Assembly (NCBI RefSeq): GCF_004342585.1
Contig: NZ_SLZQ01000010.1
Span: 62,001-126,000, forward strand
DNA from: Paucimonas lemoignei
Lineage (GTDB): Bacteria > Pseudomonadota > Gammaproteobacteria > Burkholderiales > Burkholderiaceae_D
Length of the DNA: 64,000 nucleotides
Direction of reading: 5' to 3'
Shown here: in pieces, positions 16,401-25,435 of the stretch
Layout: each line of letters begins with the position of its first letter
How positions within the stretch are numbered: the first letter of the stretch is position 1
Position numbers and translations under genes: made by a program
Notes under the pieces: generated by a model
Databases searched by the model: none
Seen by the model: only the letters and a program-made list of their open reading frames with translations
Told to the model about the DNA's origin: nothing

Positions 16401-19374
16401 GCGCAAATAGCTGTTGCCAGGCAAACGCAACCTCTCTATCCCCTGGGGCGGGTACCGCTATCGGCGTGACGCCGGTGCGATCGATAGGATGGATGCCACG
16501 AGAAACGAGTTCTTGCAACACGGGGTGCAGCACGTCACCCGGCACGGGTTTCAATGGTTCCAAGGCGCTCGCGATCGCTATGCAGTCAGCTGGAGGAAGT
16601 TCGAGCTGTCCTTGCAATGCCTTGATCATTGCGGGTAACTCCGACAGTTCCTTGATTTCCGCGTCGGTATGCTCCTCTTTACGTATGAGGGCTCGCTGCC
16701 TGTCTTTCAATACATTGAGCTGGTGCTCCGCGTTGCCGGCGGACTTGAGCGCTTCCCCCAGCTTTGCCAAGGCTCGCACGACAGCCTCGCGTCGAACATC
16801 ATCATGGTGGCCACCTTCGAGGTCCAGCGCAGCCTTTGCAGCATCTTGCCTGCTATCAGAGAATGACACTAGTCGCTCTTCCGGGTTGGACTTTTGTAAC
16901 TCGGCCATTAATGCGCTTGCTAGCAGCTGGGTGGTTTTTGCAAAACCGACCCTAAAGCCACGGATCGGCGAGGATTTGCCGCGCCTACGACGGTATGATG
17001 TACTGCAGGCAGGGCACTGGAAGGGCAGGGCGCTTCCAGAGTCCGTGGGAGCTGCCTGCTTGTGCTTGTCACTGCCGTTAAAATTTTTTGGATTGCTATC
17101 GACGTAGTAATACCAGCCAGGGATACTTTGCTCTGTACCTTCCTTGACGCCCCCTGCCCTAATTGTGGCAGAGTACGGATCATATTCTGCGGGCTGCCAG
17201 TTGCCTTGTGCCTCCTCGCTTGCCACCTCCTCTTGGCCCAGTGGCCAGAAGCGCTTAAGCGTCGGCATAAAAATCGCGTAATCTACGGCAGAACGTCGTT
17301 CGACCAAGTGCACCTTTGCACGCTCGGGCAAGGATTCGGTATCCGGATCGTTGGGCAAGAGCTCGACTTCCTTGACAAGGGGCGAGGGTGGTGTGCGCTT
17401 CCCTCCAAAGAACAAGGTTCCGCAACACTCGCAATACAGGAGGTCTACCCTTCGCGTTTGCCGTCCCCCGCTGGCAGGCAAAGCCCCGTACCGGGCGCCC
17501 GAATCGACCGATAAATCACCAAACAGGAGTGCCGTACGCTGCGCTAGGGGAAGATCGATTGGTGCTGGCTGGGGTGCGACAAATAAGCCCTCAAGGGCAC
17601 GCAAAAACGTGTGTACCCTGAACCGCGGAATCGTGATATCGCTACTAAAGTCCTTATGGAACCAATCTTTCCAGTAATCCGAGCATGCCCGGAGCCACAC
17701 GAGCAGCTCCACTGCTTCTCTTCCTTTAGGAACGTCACCAAACACGTTTGCAGCAATATTTTGAAGCGATGTTGCCCTAGGCGCCACATCCCCAACGGGG
17801 ATGCATCCTCTCCGTAGTAGCCTCGCTGCCTTTGCCACTATCTGCTCGGCATAAACATCGAGTGCAGCGCCGCTACGTTGCACCCCGATCCCTCTGCCGA
17901 TTGCCTCCCAATGTGCTTCGCTTGGACCGGCCGCGGAATCGGCGCGTGATGCCTGCTTGGAGTCTCTGACGGCCTCGCAAAGTGCTTCAATGTCCCCAGT
18001 AAAGCACTCGATAGCCAGTTCTGGCGAGGCCCCTTGGACAATCGCGTTTGCCCAGCTCTGACGGCTCTCCCCGGGACCTAGCCCCGCTGTTCCAAACAAT
18101 CCCGAAAGGTAATCAAGGCTCTGTTCCCTGCCGTCGCCGTCGACCGGCAAAGACGCGCTCGAACACAAGATCCGAAGCTTATGTCGGTTCTGCGGGGAGA
18201 TAAGCCCAAGCTCAGAGAGCAGCATGCGAAGAAGGTAAGCGACCTCGGTACCGGCTGAGCCTCGCTGCAGATGTAGCTCGTCCAGTACCAAGTAAAAGTA
18301 CGCGTTGGGGTCAGATTCCAGCCACTGGCGTGTTTGTTGAAAAATCGGCTCGTCGATCTCGCGCACTAACATCGTCGCGAGCATGCTAGTATTGGTAATG
18401 AGGATATCAGGAGGTCGGTGTTGGATGTCCCAGCGGCTAACCATCTCGTTGCCATTTGGATGCGAGAAGTTGAAGGGGAGTGTCTCATCACTGGACTTGC
18501 CGCTTTGGTATTGCCCGACTGCTTCTTGATGCGTCTCTTCAAGGGTGCGCATGTATGTGCGTAGCTCCTCGATTCGCTCTGCAGCCCTTGCTTGCTCAGC
18601 TTTGTTCTGGATGCGAGGATGCTGGAGCCAACCGGTGACTTTAGTCGCCCCGGTGTACCGGCCAAAGAAAATCCTGTTTCCATTGAAGTGCTCATCCATC
18701 GCCGCATGTGCGGCATCAGAGTCAAGCGCGCGCCGCAGGCGTACCATCTGGTCCTCGACCAGCGCATTCATGGGATAAAGGATAAGCGCACGGACTGCTT
18801 TTGGGCGTCCTGCTGCCTCGTGCGGCTCGTCTCGCTTAAAGGTGGGCGCCGCATTATCATCTTTCCACCAAGGCTGCCAAGTGGCTAGCTTGGGGCTCGG
18901 CGGCCAATATATGGCTTCCTTGGCCAGTGCTGCGAAAATCGGTAATAAAAAGGATTCCGTCTTGCCCGAGCCCGTCCCCGAAGTGACGATTCCCGGCGTT
19001 CCTGCCGTAATCCCCTTGCGCAGCATAGCAAGCTGATGGCGATAAAGCTCGTACCGGCCTCTAGCAGGATTTTCCTTCTCGGCGGGAAGAAGTCCGGCAA
19101 GCCCTAATGAGACGAAAGCAGCGCGTTCATTTGCATTAAAGCCGGGCAGCCATTCTTTGCCATGGTCTTCTTGCATCAAGTCGTCGAGCCGTATCCCATG
19201 CGTGAGATAACTTGGAAGGGGTTCGAGCAACGGCTCGGTGCACATTGTCCCTGTTTGTTCCAATAAGGCTCGCCGCTTTGCTTGAATCGACTTGTCCCCA
19301 ATGCGGAAAGCCGTCTCGAGGTACGTAATGTAGAAATCACGTATAGAGTAAAAAGTAGAAACGGGATCGTTCAC
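13402..19374 (-). CDS. druE: DruE-like giant superfamily 2 helicase with DUF1998 C-terminus
   Basis: At 1990 residues this is the largest gene in the window. Helicase motif I TSGTGSGKTE is at 131-140, DELH near 363, and QQRVGRAGRRGQ (motif VI) near 1295. Several zinc-ribbon pairs are visible: CECCG near 648, CPAC near 790, CENCG/CTRCH near 1150, CPVC/CKSC near 1550-1570. The DUF1998 signature CITGCYRCLHRYGNQPYHGLLDW-type cluster is near 1850, split here only for description. Size and domain order match DruE, the shared component of all Druantia anti-phage systems. It overlaps the upstream DruG-like gene by 4 bases (ATGA). The exact DNA target is unknown. Confidence 0.82.
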   Translation of the reverse strand: MNDPVSTFYSIRDFYITYLETAFRIGDKSIQAKRRALLEQTGTMCTEPLLEPLPSYLTHGIRLDDLMQEDHGKEWLPGFNANERAAFVSLGLAGLLPAEKENPARGRYELYRHQLAMLRKGITAGTPGIVTSGTGSGKTESFLLPIFAALAKEAIYWPPSPKLATWQPWWKDDNAAPTFKRDEPHEAAGRPKAVRALILYPMNALVEDQMVRLRRALDSDAAHAAMDEHFNGNRIFFGRYTGATKVTGWLQHPRIQNKAEQARAAERIEELRTYMRTLEETHQEAVGQYQSGKSSDETLPFNFSHPNGNEMVSRWDIQHRPPDILITNTSMLATMLVREIDEPIFQQTRQWLESDPNAYFYLVLDELHLQRGSAGTEVAYLLRMLLSELGLISPQNRHKLRILCSSASLPVDGDGREQSLDYLSGLFGTAGLGPGESRQSWANAIVQGASPELAIECFTGDIEALCEAVRDSKQASRADSAAGPSEAHWEAIGRGIGVQRSGAALDVYAEQIVAKAARLLRRGCIPVGDVAPRATSLQNIAANVFGDVPKGREAVELLVWLRACSDYWKDWFHKDFSSDITIPRFRVHTFLRALEGLFVAPQPAPIDLPLAQRTALLFGDLSVDSGARYGALPASGGRQTRRVDLLYCECCGTLFFGGKRTPPSPLVKEVELLPNDPDTESLPERAKVHLVERRSAVDYAIFMPTLKRFWPLGQEEVASEEAQGNWQPAEYDPYSATIRAGGVKEGTEQSIPGWYYYVDSNPKNFNGSDKHKQAAPTDSGSALPFQCPACSTSYRRRRGKSSPIRGFRVGFAKTTQLLASALMAELQKSNPEERLVSFSDSRQDAAKAALDLEGGHHDDVRREAVVRALAKLGEALKSAGNAEHQLNVLKDRQRALIRKEEHTDAEIKELSELPAMIKALQGQLELPPADCIAIASALEPLKPVPGDVLHPVLQELVSRGIHPIDRTGVTPIAVPAPGDREVAFAWQQLFARSGDVWAWAGHPVYPEEVAAACNKIADKLLELVGSTLFSKTYFAIEETGWGYPCLPLKGGSDRESNAVFDGMMRVLADANRVIPSKYDYEHSHWDAPEDIPKTHRLRAFARERCRAYGGNEASLLAQFLSKLKESGHLGGIISVSKLWYRSLDTDAPYWRCENCGRVHLHRSGGICTRCHKTLGETPEGTALMLRNDNFLGKRIGQSPRIRRMRSEELTGMTSNPAARLRRFKGVLIQDDDDILPPGFSEMPTDEVLDRAARVVDVLSVTTTMEVGVDIGDLRAVFQANMPPQRFNYQQRVGRAGRRGQAYSAVLTVCRSKSHDLHYFWHPEQITGDPPPPPFLTTSLNQIAQRLVLKHWLVVSFRSMRRKYSPWLGDELRTSPDNHGEFFRVSTLKQQKAIWLPIIKEELDAHVAERDAFIQLCLQGDKTRAREIAGALSSDNVMDYIEEALDDEAMEDRGLAEVLAEHGKFPMYGMPTRTRLLYTRPVQSSYGLTFADMDRDLDVAIQEFAPGKVLVHDKRKYFTAGYAGGMLRPLHGRPGQFVSRPNDIGEARRFAACPVCLAWTSLKGNESPTGQCKSCGAEMSGSSIYDTYVPRGFITSLEPRHADDPADESMTKASRTSTAEAEQIPTQYCAATNLALGVSHQSQVFRLNKGEYKGGVWGGFKARAGSLYARYSTAGIQRRVQVHDVWIDEDALQVDTGLAQRFRTAAPQREGFYLASPKVTDSIILVPQQLPPGLQVIQTTSSGEQSLTNPFRAGALSACFMIVNYASRELLDVDPEEFEILDPRVVRDQDGMFMPVLQISDELVNGSGLCSRLAQQINGTPIVLSVMRTIMTERMASPLVDFLAVNHRSECITGCYRCLHRYGNQPYHGLLDWRLGLDVIQMLLDPTYVAGLDGNFTAPGVQDWPDVARRLAEDAASLLSTEVQRLGNIPLIGLGDNRWAAVVHPLWARDEIYSRLPSLEDFASEVDKLDVITTFELSRQMGQTLLNLKKA

Positions 19375-22043
19375 CCTGCTGCCCCTTCATGTATGTCAAA
19401 GATGGTGCTTAGCGCAGCTTCATCGGCGCTGCGAAAATATTCTTGCATATGGGATGTAACTTGACGGCTTGTAACGCTTAGAACTTCAGCAACAGCCGCG
19501 CCCTTAGATCTGCCATACCCGTATGCTGCTAGTGAAAATAACTCTGCATCCGCTTCGTCCATGTCGATCCTGCTGGCAGCAAACTTCATCCGCATGGCAG
19601 CGGAGCGACTGCCGGGCGTGAGGTTAGAGAGTAGCTGCAGGTTGAAGCGCTGGTCCCTGCCAGCCATGGAAGACCACAGGCTTGGGTCGATGAACGATTC
19701 CGAAACGGGGACATCGTCCTCTGGGTCCAGCATGTCATGCCATTTCGAGTCCGTGTCAAATATTGGCAGATTCCACGCAAGCGGCGGCACGAGAGGGAAG
19801 GTAGAGCGGCCCGAAGAAAAGCAGAGTAGAAAAATCACCGGGGTAAGCAGCTGGACAAGCTTGACGTTGCCCTTTCTGTCGGTCCATGCGAGTGCTTCGT
19901 TGCTCGGTGAAGGCTGCGTGGCAGCAAGGAGTTCGGGGATATAGGATTCCGGCGGCGCTCGGTTCGCACCGTCGAGTATTACAATGCTTGGCTTGCCGGC
20001 AGCTTGCTGTAGTCCGAGAAATTCCCCGAGTGCCATGCCGGTGACCGAGTCAGTCGCTACAATCGCCGGGGCATTGAGAAGGTCTGCTGGGCCAAACATG
20101 TCCCCCGTGATGGAGACTCGGCAAGTAACACCCCCGGACAGGAGCGCAGCCAAGGATCTTGCCACTACCTTTTGTTGTGCGCCCAGAAGTCCGACCACGC
20201 CTTGGCTAGCCGCAGCCGAGACGATGGCTTTCATGAAGCACTGGCTCAAGCCTTCGACTATACAGCGCTTTGCAAGTGCGAGGTTCAGGCCCTTAACATC
20301 CAGAAGCGGAGCCCCCTTCCATTCGATGTTCCTCGGTGTTGCTTTGATGTCTTGGCTTCCTGCAGATGCGTTTCGGTCGACAGGGGGGCACGGTGCGGTA
20401 GAGGTCTCGCCATTTCGGTTTGAAGCTTCGATCTGCTGGGGCTGTAAGAACGGCTTGAGTAGCGCGACATTTGCGAGCGTCTTGAAGCTCTCTTCGCTGG
20501 CACGCTCAAAAGCTTTTTTAATTTCGCGGGCCATGTCTGCCGCTTCCCTTTTATTGGCTGCCTTGTGGCGCTCAATCTCCTCCTCGAGCGATTTCTTTTT
20601 TATTCGCAGTGCATCAACAGCCTTTTCCTCGATCGCCAGCTCTTTCCGATGCTCTTCGAGGGCGCGCGCCTTCGCTGCGTTGATCTCGCTCTTCACGGTG
20701 GGTAGGGCCATTATCTCGAGAAACACCTCCTCGAGGACATCCCTAGATGTGAACACCTCCTCGAGCTTGGAAGCGATGCGTGTTGTCGATTGTCGGATGC
20801 CCTTGCCGTCGGCTTCTTGCTCGGCCAGCTCGGCTAGTACTTGCAGCTGGTTTTTCGTGATCTGTGGGAGCCCTTCCACAACAGACTTCTGTTTAAATAA
20901 GCGCTTAACAAGGGTTCCCGGCGGAGCGCAGTCATACTTGAAATCCGGCGCTGGAAGTGGCTTGATGATAATGGTACGGCCTTTCCACTCAATGGCATGG
21001 ATCGCACGGTATGCATGTAGCGGCAAGTCAAAATCGGCGTGCCTAGGATCGCTGGTATCACTTGCGATCTTAACGAGCAGCCCATCCGTTAGGTGGAACA
21101 CGGGGTAGATGTTGGAAGCTGGGGTATAGAGCTTCTGGATCCACGCACGGACCTTGTCCGGGTCGGTCGAAGGATGCGGCACATTGAACACATCGTAGAC
21201 GTGCGCCAGCCACGTATCCACGATAAATTGGGTCTTTTTTTCCCGATTGCCGTGCTTGACCCGCCAAATGGATAGCCCGTCAAATGACGAGTTGAAAGTT
21301 GGGCCCGTACCCGGGAATGCGGTTGCGTCCCCTGTCTCTGGGAAGAGGAGCGTCCCTTCTTCAGCACTTAATTCAATTAGGTCATCGCCTTGGATGAGAC
21401 CTACGATGTCGATAAAGAATTGACCTGATTGCAGGTGGTGGCTACGATAGGCTAAGACGGGTAGTTCTACGGGATCTGCTACGACAGTGGCCGATAGCCT
21501 AATAGCCTTGCTGCTGGTAATGCAGCTTGCAGTTGCCGCCGTGGCGCGTGGCTCTTCTTGCGCACTTGTGGAAGGGGCGGGGGGAGACGCTTTCGCGGTT
21601 TCTGCGGGATTAACGGCTGTAACGGTCGGTACTTTGGTCTTTAGATACTCCTCCACGGCCGCTGAGCGCGGCGTACGTACGTAGGCCGCGAGGATGGCAC
21701 GCCAAAACTTATGTAACTCCTCTCCTTCAGCATTTGGTTCGGAGGTATTGTCTTTATCGTGGTTTTCTTCGGAAAGTACCTCTTCGACACTCGGTAGGCC
21801 GCTAAAATCAGCGTTTTCCGCTAGCCATTTACAGATAACTTGGAGTGCCTTATCCCTTAGCCGAAGGATGAACTTAATCTTTTGCTCATGCTTTGTTGGC
21901 AGGGTATCAGCCTTTGCTCCCGCCACGATGAGCTGCTTCCGCGATTGCTCTAGGCAGCGCGATATCTCGGCATCCTTCGTGCCGAGTAAAAACATAACAT
22001 AGCGCCGGTCTTGGAGTTCATTAGTATCGATCTTCATCCGCAT
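19371..22043 (-). CDS. druG: DruG-like protein with coiled coil and degenerate AAA+ domain
   Basis: An 890-residue protein. The N-terminal 400 residues are of unknown fold. Residues about 450-525 form a strong charged coiled coil. About 600-800 resemble an McrB/dynein-type AAA+ module: a GLLGAQQKVVARSLAALL stretch where a P-loop is expected, VILDGANRAPPE in the Walker B position, and a FLLCFSSGRSTFPLPP-like sensor 1. The P-loop lacks the GK(S/T) and Walker B lacks its Glu, so ATP hydrolysis is doubtful. Naming as DruG rests on position between a DruF-like gene and DruE. It is coupled to druE by an ATGA overlap. Confidence 0.6.
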   Translation of the reverse strand: MRMKIDTNELQDRRYVMFLLGTKDAEISRCLEQSRKQLIVAGAKADTLPTKHEQKIKFILRLRDKALQVICKWLAENADFSGLPSVEEVLSEENHDKDNTSEPNAEGEELHKFWRAILAAYVRTPRSAAVEEYLKTKVPTVTAVNPAETAKASPPAPSTSAQEEPRATAATASCITSSKAIRLSATVVADPVELPVLAYRSHHLQSGQFFIDIVGLIQGDDLIELSAEEGTLLFPETGDATAFPGTGPTFNSSFDGLSIWRVKHGNREKKTQFIVDTWLAHVYDVFNVPHPSTDPDKVRAWIQKLYTPASNIYPVFHLTDGLLVKIASDTSDPRHADFDLPLHAYRAIHAIEWKGRTIIIKPLPAPDFKYDCAPPGTLVKRLFKQKSVVEGLPQITKNQLQVLAELAEQEADGKGIRQSTTRIASKLEEVFTSRDVLEEVFLEIMALPTVKSEINAAKARALEEHRKELAIEEKAVDALRIKKKSLEEEIERHKAANKREAADMAREIKKAFERASEESFKTLANVALLKPFLQPQQIEASNRNGETSTAPCPPVDRNASAGSQDIKATPRNIEWKGAPLLDVKGLNLALAKRCIVEGLSQCFMKAIVSAAASQGVVGLLGAQQKVVARSLAALLSGGVTCRVSITGDMFGPADLLNAPAIVATDSVTGMALGEFLGLQQAAGKPSIVILDGANRAPPESYIPELLAATQPSPSNEALAWTDRKGNVKLVQLLTPVIFLLCFSSGRSTFPLVPPLAWNLPIFDTDSKWHDMLDPEDDVPVSESFIDPSLWSSMAGRDQRFNLQLLSNLTPGSRSAAMRMKFAASRIDMDEADAELFSLAAYGYGRSKGAAVAEVLSVTSRQVTSHMQEYFRSADEAALSTIFDIHEGAAG

Positions 22044-22134
22044 TTGCTCAAATCAAGCGGCCGATTAAGCCGGCCAATTAAAATTAACGCGGGAATCTGT
22101 TCATCATCGCCGCGATTACTTCTTTAATTCCTTA

Positions 22135-24987
22135 TCACTCACCTTTCTGGTTGGCGGTGTTGCGCATCCTCCGGAGCCGCAAGGCAAGGCGTCTGCGATC
22201 CATCGGGGCTGCCCAAGCGTACCCGGGAGTAGTCGTGTTATCAGTAAGATCCGTCCATTGCCCAAGCTCCTTCCATATATTCATGCCAGGTGCCCCACCG
22301 AAGACCAAGCAGCAATCGTTGTCTATCGAGACACAGCCTCCGCCCCAGTGCATCCACCATCTTAGAAACGAAGGTGGTGCCCCTCGGAGTTGACCGCTGA
22401 GCTTGCAGTCTCCATTGGATGCAACTTCCCCTATCGCGAATCCCAAGGCGGTGGCTCGGAATAACCATGCCCATGCAGGGCTATCCGTTTTCCACCAGCT
22501 GCCTCCCGTCGAGATCCAGTGGGTATACCGTTGCGACCCCTTTGTCCTGATTAGGGCGCCCAAGGATTCGGCCCCAGATACAGGGGAGTATTCTTTCCAC
22601 TCCCAGCCATCCCATTTTTCTGCTGTCGTCGAAACTGAGGCCTTGGGCAAAACTGTATTACCAGCGGGCAGGACTGGCGCTCCATTCGCAAGGGGAGCAC
22701 CGAAAGTGTCTCTTGTAAGGACTTCTAGGCCAAGGCCGCAGGCAATTTGCTTGAGCCGACTTGGAGTGCTAAGTCGGAGCTCAATTGCGCCGACTCCAGG
22801 CTCGTCACCGCCACATGTAAGTCGATATGCTGATTCACCCGGCTGCAATAGGGACCTCAACTTTGCACGCTCTGATTGCGCGAGCATGCCAACAATGCGG
22901 GCCACAAGCGGAGGACCCTCGCGGAAAATGGCGATCGTGCGGGGCGCAGGCGTTACCACGGAATATGGAGAGGCACGGTTAGCGACCGTGGAAAGCCAGC
23001 ACGATGCCAGAAGGAGTCGAGTGGGCAGCCAATGGGGTAAATCAGCCGCGGCCGCGGCCCCGCTCACGTGCAGCCTTAGGTCTTTGAAGGGCAGCGTCGC
23101 ACGTGATTGGAACCGCAGCGACAAAGTCTCGCATAGCCAATGCAAGAACGGGGGGATGTCATCGATGCCCGAAGTTCCATACTCGCCCCACGTGTCCTGC
23201 TCCTTTATAGTTACGAATCGAGGATGAAAGCGCCCCGGTTTCTCTTTGCGGGGCGTGGTGGGCGATAGGGACTGAAGATTGCCCGTGACAGGCGTAAAGG
23301 GCGATAGGCGGCCTGACGGGCCATCAACTAGCCAAGCAGTAGGCTCTGGTAAGTTAGTTGGCAGGACAAATGGTACCGTTTGGACCAACGGTGCGTCGAG
23401 CTCAGCATCGCCAAGGCTTTCACTTGCAGTCAGGGAAAAGCGTACCTTTGCAACCGTGGGACAGGTTGGTAACGTTGATACAGGTATCTGGAATCCCCCA
23501 TTATCTAGCTCAACGAGCCTTCCCTGCGCGATCGTGTCTTCCTGAGAGTCGAGTAATTCAAACTTCCCAGATTCCGCACCCTGCATCCGTACGATTGGGT
23601 TGCTAGCCGGATTAAGGAGCAGTGCTTGCCCATACCAAGCACCTCCAGACAACGCTGGCCTCGGGGGCTGCCAAGCTAGGCCCATTCCCGCTTGTACTCG
23701 TTCCGGTAAATCGCGGACCAGTCCCAACAAGGAACCGCGACTTATAGATTCGAACAGGAAAACCTCCCACGTTGCAGGTGTTCCCATGATGGTTGTACGC
23801 GAGGGCTTTAGCCCATAATGAGTAGCACATCGCTGCATTAGGCGCGCGAGATCGCTATTGACGATGAAGCAGGCGGCACTATCGTCGCTATAACTAGAAT
23901 CTGATCTCATGTTTCCATGTTCGTCTGGGAACAGGGAAAGGCATCCTGCAGCTAGGTCCCTCCATAACTTCAACTGCTTTAAGCGCGCTACTACCTGCGC
24001 AAGTGAAAGCAACGCTGCCGGGGTGCACGGTTTTCCATTCAATGTCCGCACCAGGTATTGATAGTTGCCGGGTACCGGGAAGGGAGTAGGCTCACAGCGG
24101 GTAGAAAGCGTCCTATGTCCAGCCTCGTCTACAAGGAGGGTAAGCCTCGCGTGGACGGGATCAGAAAAATCCGCGTCCAAGGTAAAGCGCCCAATTTCTC
24201 TGGCCTCTTGCCTTCTTCGGTCCCAAGTAATGTCGCGCACCGCTCCCCAGAACGGAGTTTGATATGCCTCCAAAGTGCGCCCGTTTGCAATGAGTGCCCT
24301 GAACTGCCCTAACTCCTCGATAAATCCAGCGGTGAACCGGGTGAATCGGGAGTAAACTGCGCGAGAGACGACTTCGAACCCCGAGTTCTCGTCTACACCC
24401 AAGTCGGCTAACACGCTAGATAGGGTGATCTCGTCCTTATAAGTTGGGAAGGCGAGTCGCTTAGAATATCCGATTAGCTTTTCGTGATCTGGCACGGCGG
24501 GGAGGTGAAGCACGCGGCAGTCTTTTTTCCCCCGGTGTCGCTGTACACTCCAGTCCCTTACATGGGCCCACAATGTCGGAAGATCATTGCAATCTAGGTA
24601 TGGGATGTCAAGTGGCTGAACAAGCTCTGCAAACCGCCGGCGGAAGTTCCCCTCGTCATAGGTTGCTTCGTCGGCACTCGCAGCAAGTAGCGTAAGGTAC
24701 AGTGGGGCGAAGACCGAGGGGATTTTCTCTTTCGCGCTCGCTGCCTTGACCTCGCCCGTCCAGCGGAATCGCTTTCTCATTTCCCCGGACGTCCTACCGA
24801 GCGCCGAGATGAATGCTTGGCGGGCCTCTTCAGGTCGGCACTCGGCATCGCCGGTGCATTTTTGTAAGAGCCGGTTCGAGGCGTTTATACGGCTAATGGG
24901 CGAGCTAATGCGCTCCAGATCCAAGAATACTTCATTTACAAGTACCTGATTCCAATCATTAGCCGACCATGCACGCCAATTCATCAC
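22135..24987 (-). CDS. druF: DruF-like large protein of unknown fold
   Basis: A 950-residue protein that begins the leftward operon. I see no motif that identifies an enzyme. The N-terminal 300 residues are helical and Arg/Trp-rich, and the rest is beta-rich with many Trp/Gly/Pro turns. The last 60 residues contain DNDCCLVFGGAPGMN and an Arg-rich tail (RRRLALRLRRMR). The second-gene context (DruG-, DruE-like genes downstream, DruM-like methyltransferase divergent) is the only reason for the druF label. GTG 24987 and ATG 24984 are both possible starts. Confidence 0.5.
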   Translation of the reverse strand: MMNWRAWSANDWNQVLVNEVFLDLERISSPISRINASNRLLQKCTGDAECRPEEARQAFISALGRTSGEMRKRFRWTGEVKAASAKEKIPSVFAPLYLTLLAASADEATYDEGNFRRRFAELVQPLDIPYLDCNDLPTLWAHVRDWSVQRHRGKKDCRVLHLPAVPDHEKLIGYSKRLAFPTYKDEITLSSVLADLGVDENSGFEVVSRAVYSRFTRFTAGFIEELGQFRALIANGRTLEAYQTPFWGAVRDITWDRRRQEAREIGRFTLDADFSDPVHARLTLLVDEAGHRTLSTRCEPTPFPVPGNYQYLVRTLNGKPCTPAALLSLAQVVARLKQLKLWRDLAAGCLSLFPDEHGNMRSDSSYSDDSAACFIVNSDLARLMQRCATHYGLKPSRTTIMGTPATWEVFLFESISRGSLLGLVRDLPERVQAGMGLAWQPPRPALSGGAWYGQALLLNPASNPIVRMQGAESGKFELLDSQEDTIAQGRLVELDNGGFQIPVSTLPTCPTVAKVRFSLTASESLGDAELDAPLVQTVPFVLPTNLPEPTAWLVDGPSGRLSPFTPVTGNLQSLSPTTPRKEKPGRFHPRFVTIKEQDTWGEYGTSGIDDIPPFLHWLCETLSLRFQSRATLPFKDLRLHVSGAAAAADLPHWLPTRLLLASCWLSTVANRASPYSVVTPAPRTIAIFREGPPLVARIVGMLAQSERAKLRSLLQPGESAYRLTCGGDEPGVGAIELRLSTPSRLKQIACGLGLEVLTRDTFGAPLANGAPVLPAGNTVLPKASVSTTAEKWDGWEWKEYSPVSGAESLGALIRTKGSQRYTHWISTGGSWWKTDSPAWAWLFRATALGFAIGEVASNGDCKLSGQLRGAPPSFLRWWMHWGGGCVSIDNDCCLVFGGAPGMNIWKELGQWTDLTDNTTTPGYAWAAPMDRRRLALRLRRMRNTANQKGE

Positions 24988-25435
24988 AGTCAGCCAACCT
25001 GATTCGATAACCTGGTAGGTATATAGCTGCTCAACAAAATGCTATGCAAGACAGGTGACGCAGCTTTATCCTGCTTAGGAAACGGGTGTAAAAGGCGCTC
25101 CCGCTTCAAACTTGAATACTTCAAATAGCAGCGTGGCTGCATGGAATCCACTCCCCTGTTGCAAACAAGCTCGGTCCATTAACTCGCAATATAGTTATTG
25201 TAGAAATCTTAGGCGAGTAAAAGGAGGTCTTGATTGTAGTCGAAACATCACCTTTTCATTATACTTTTTAGCACATTTTACATATTTACTGTCTGTGCCG
25301 GCGGTTTAATATCACCTGACGCTTATCCTGTTAGAGGTTCTCAGGTATTTTGTTTTGAAATAGACCGTTGCTGGGGCTGGGACACCATGGACGCCACACC
25401 AGCCAGTGGCGGCCCGTGCTCACAAGGACCTGAAA
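24988..25435. other. divergent promoter region between the druF-like and HNH genes
   Basis: About 448 bases, more AT-rich than the genes on either side, with no convincing gene. It must hold the promoter for the leftward Druantia-like operon and for the rightward HNH gene. A TATACT -10-like hexamer is at 25260-25265, with no well-spaced -35. I see no direct repeats or RNA gene. Confidence 0.4.

Noticed and set aside
16466-17107. 213-residue rightward frame in the druE-like gene
   Set aside because: Ser/Arg-rich translation with no motif, entirely antisense to a helicase with conserved motifs.
19984-21108. 374-residue rightward frame in the druG-like gene
   Set aside because: Its Ser/Ala/Phe-rich composition mirrors the Glu/Lys-rich coiled coil on the other strand; a shadow.
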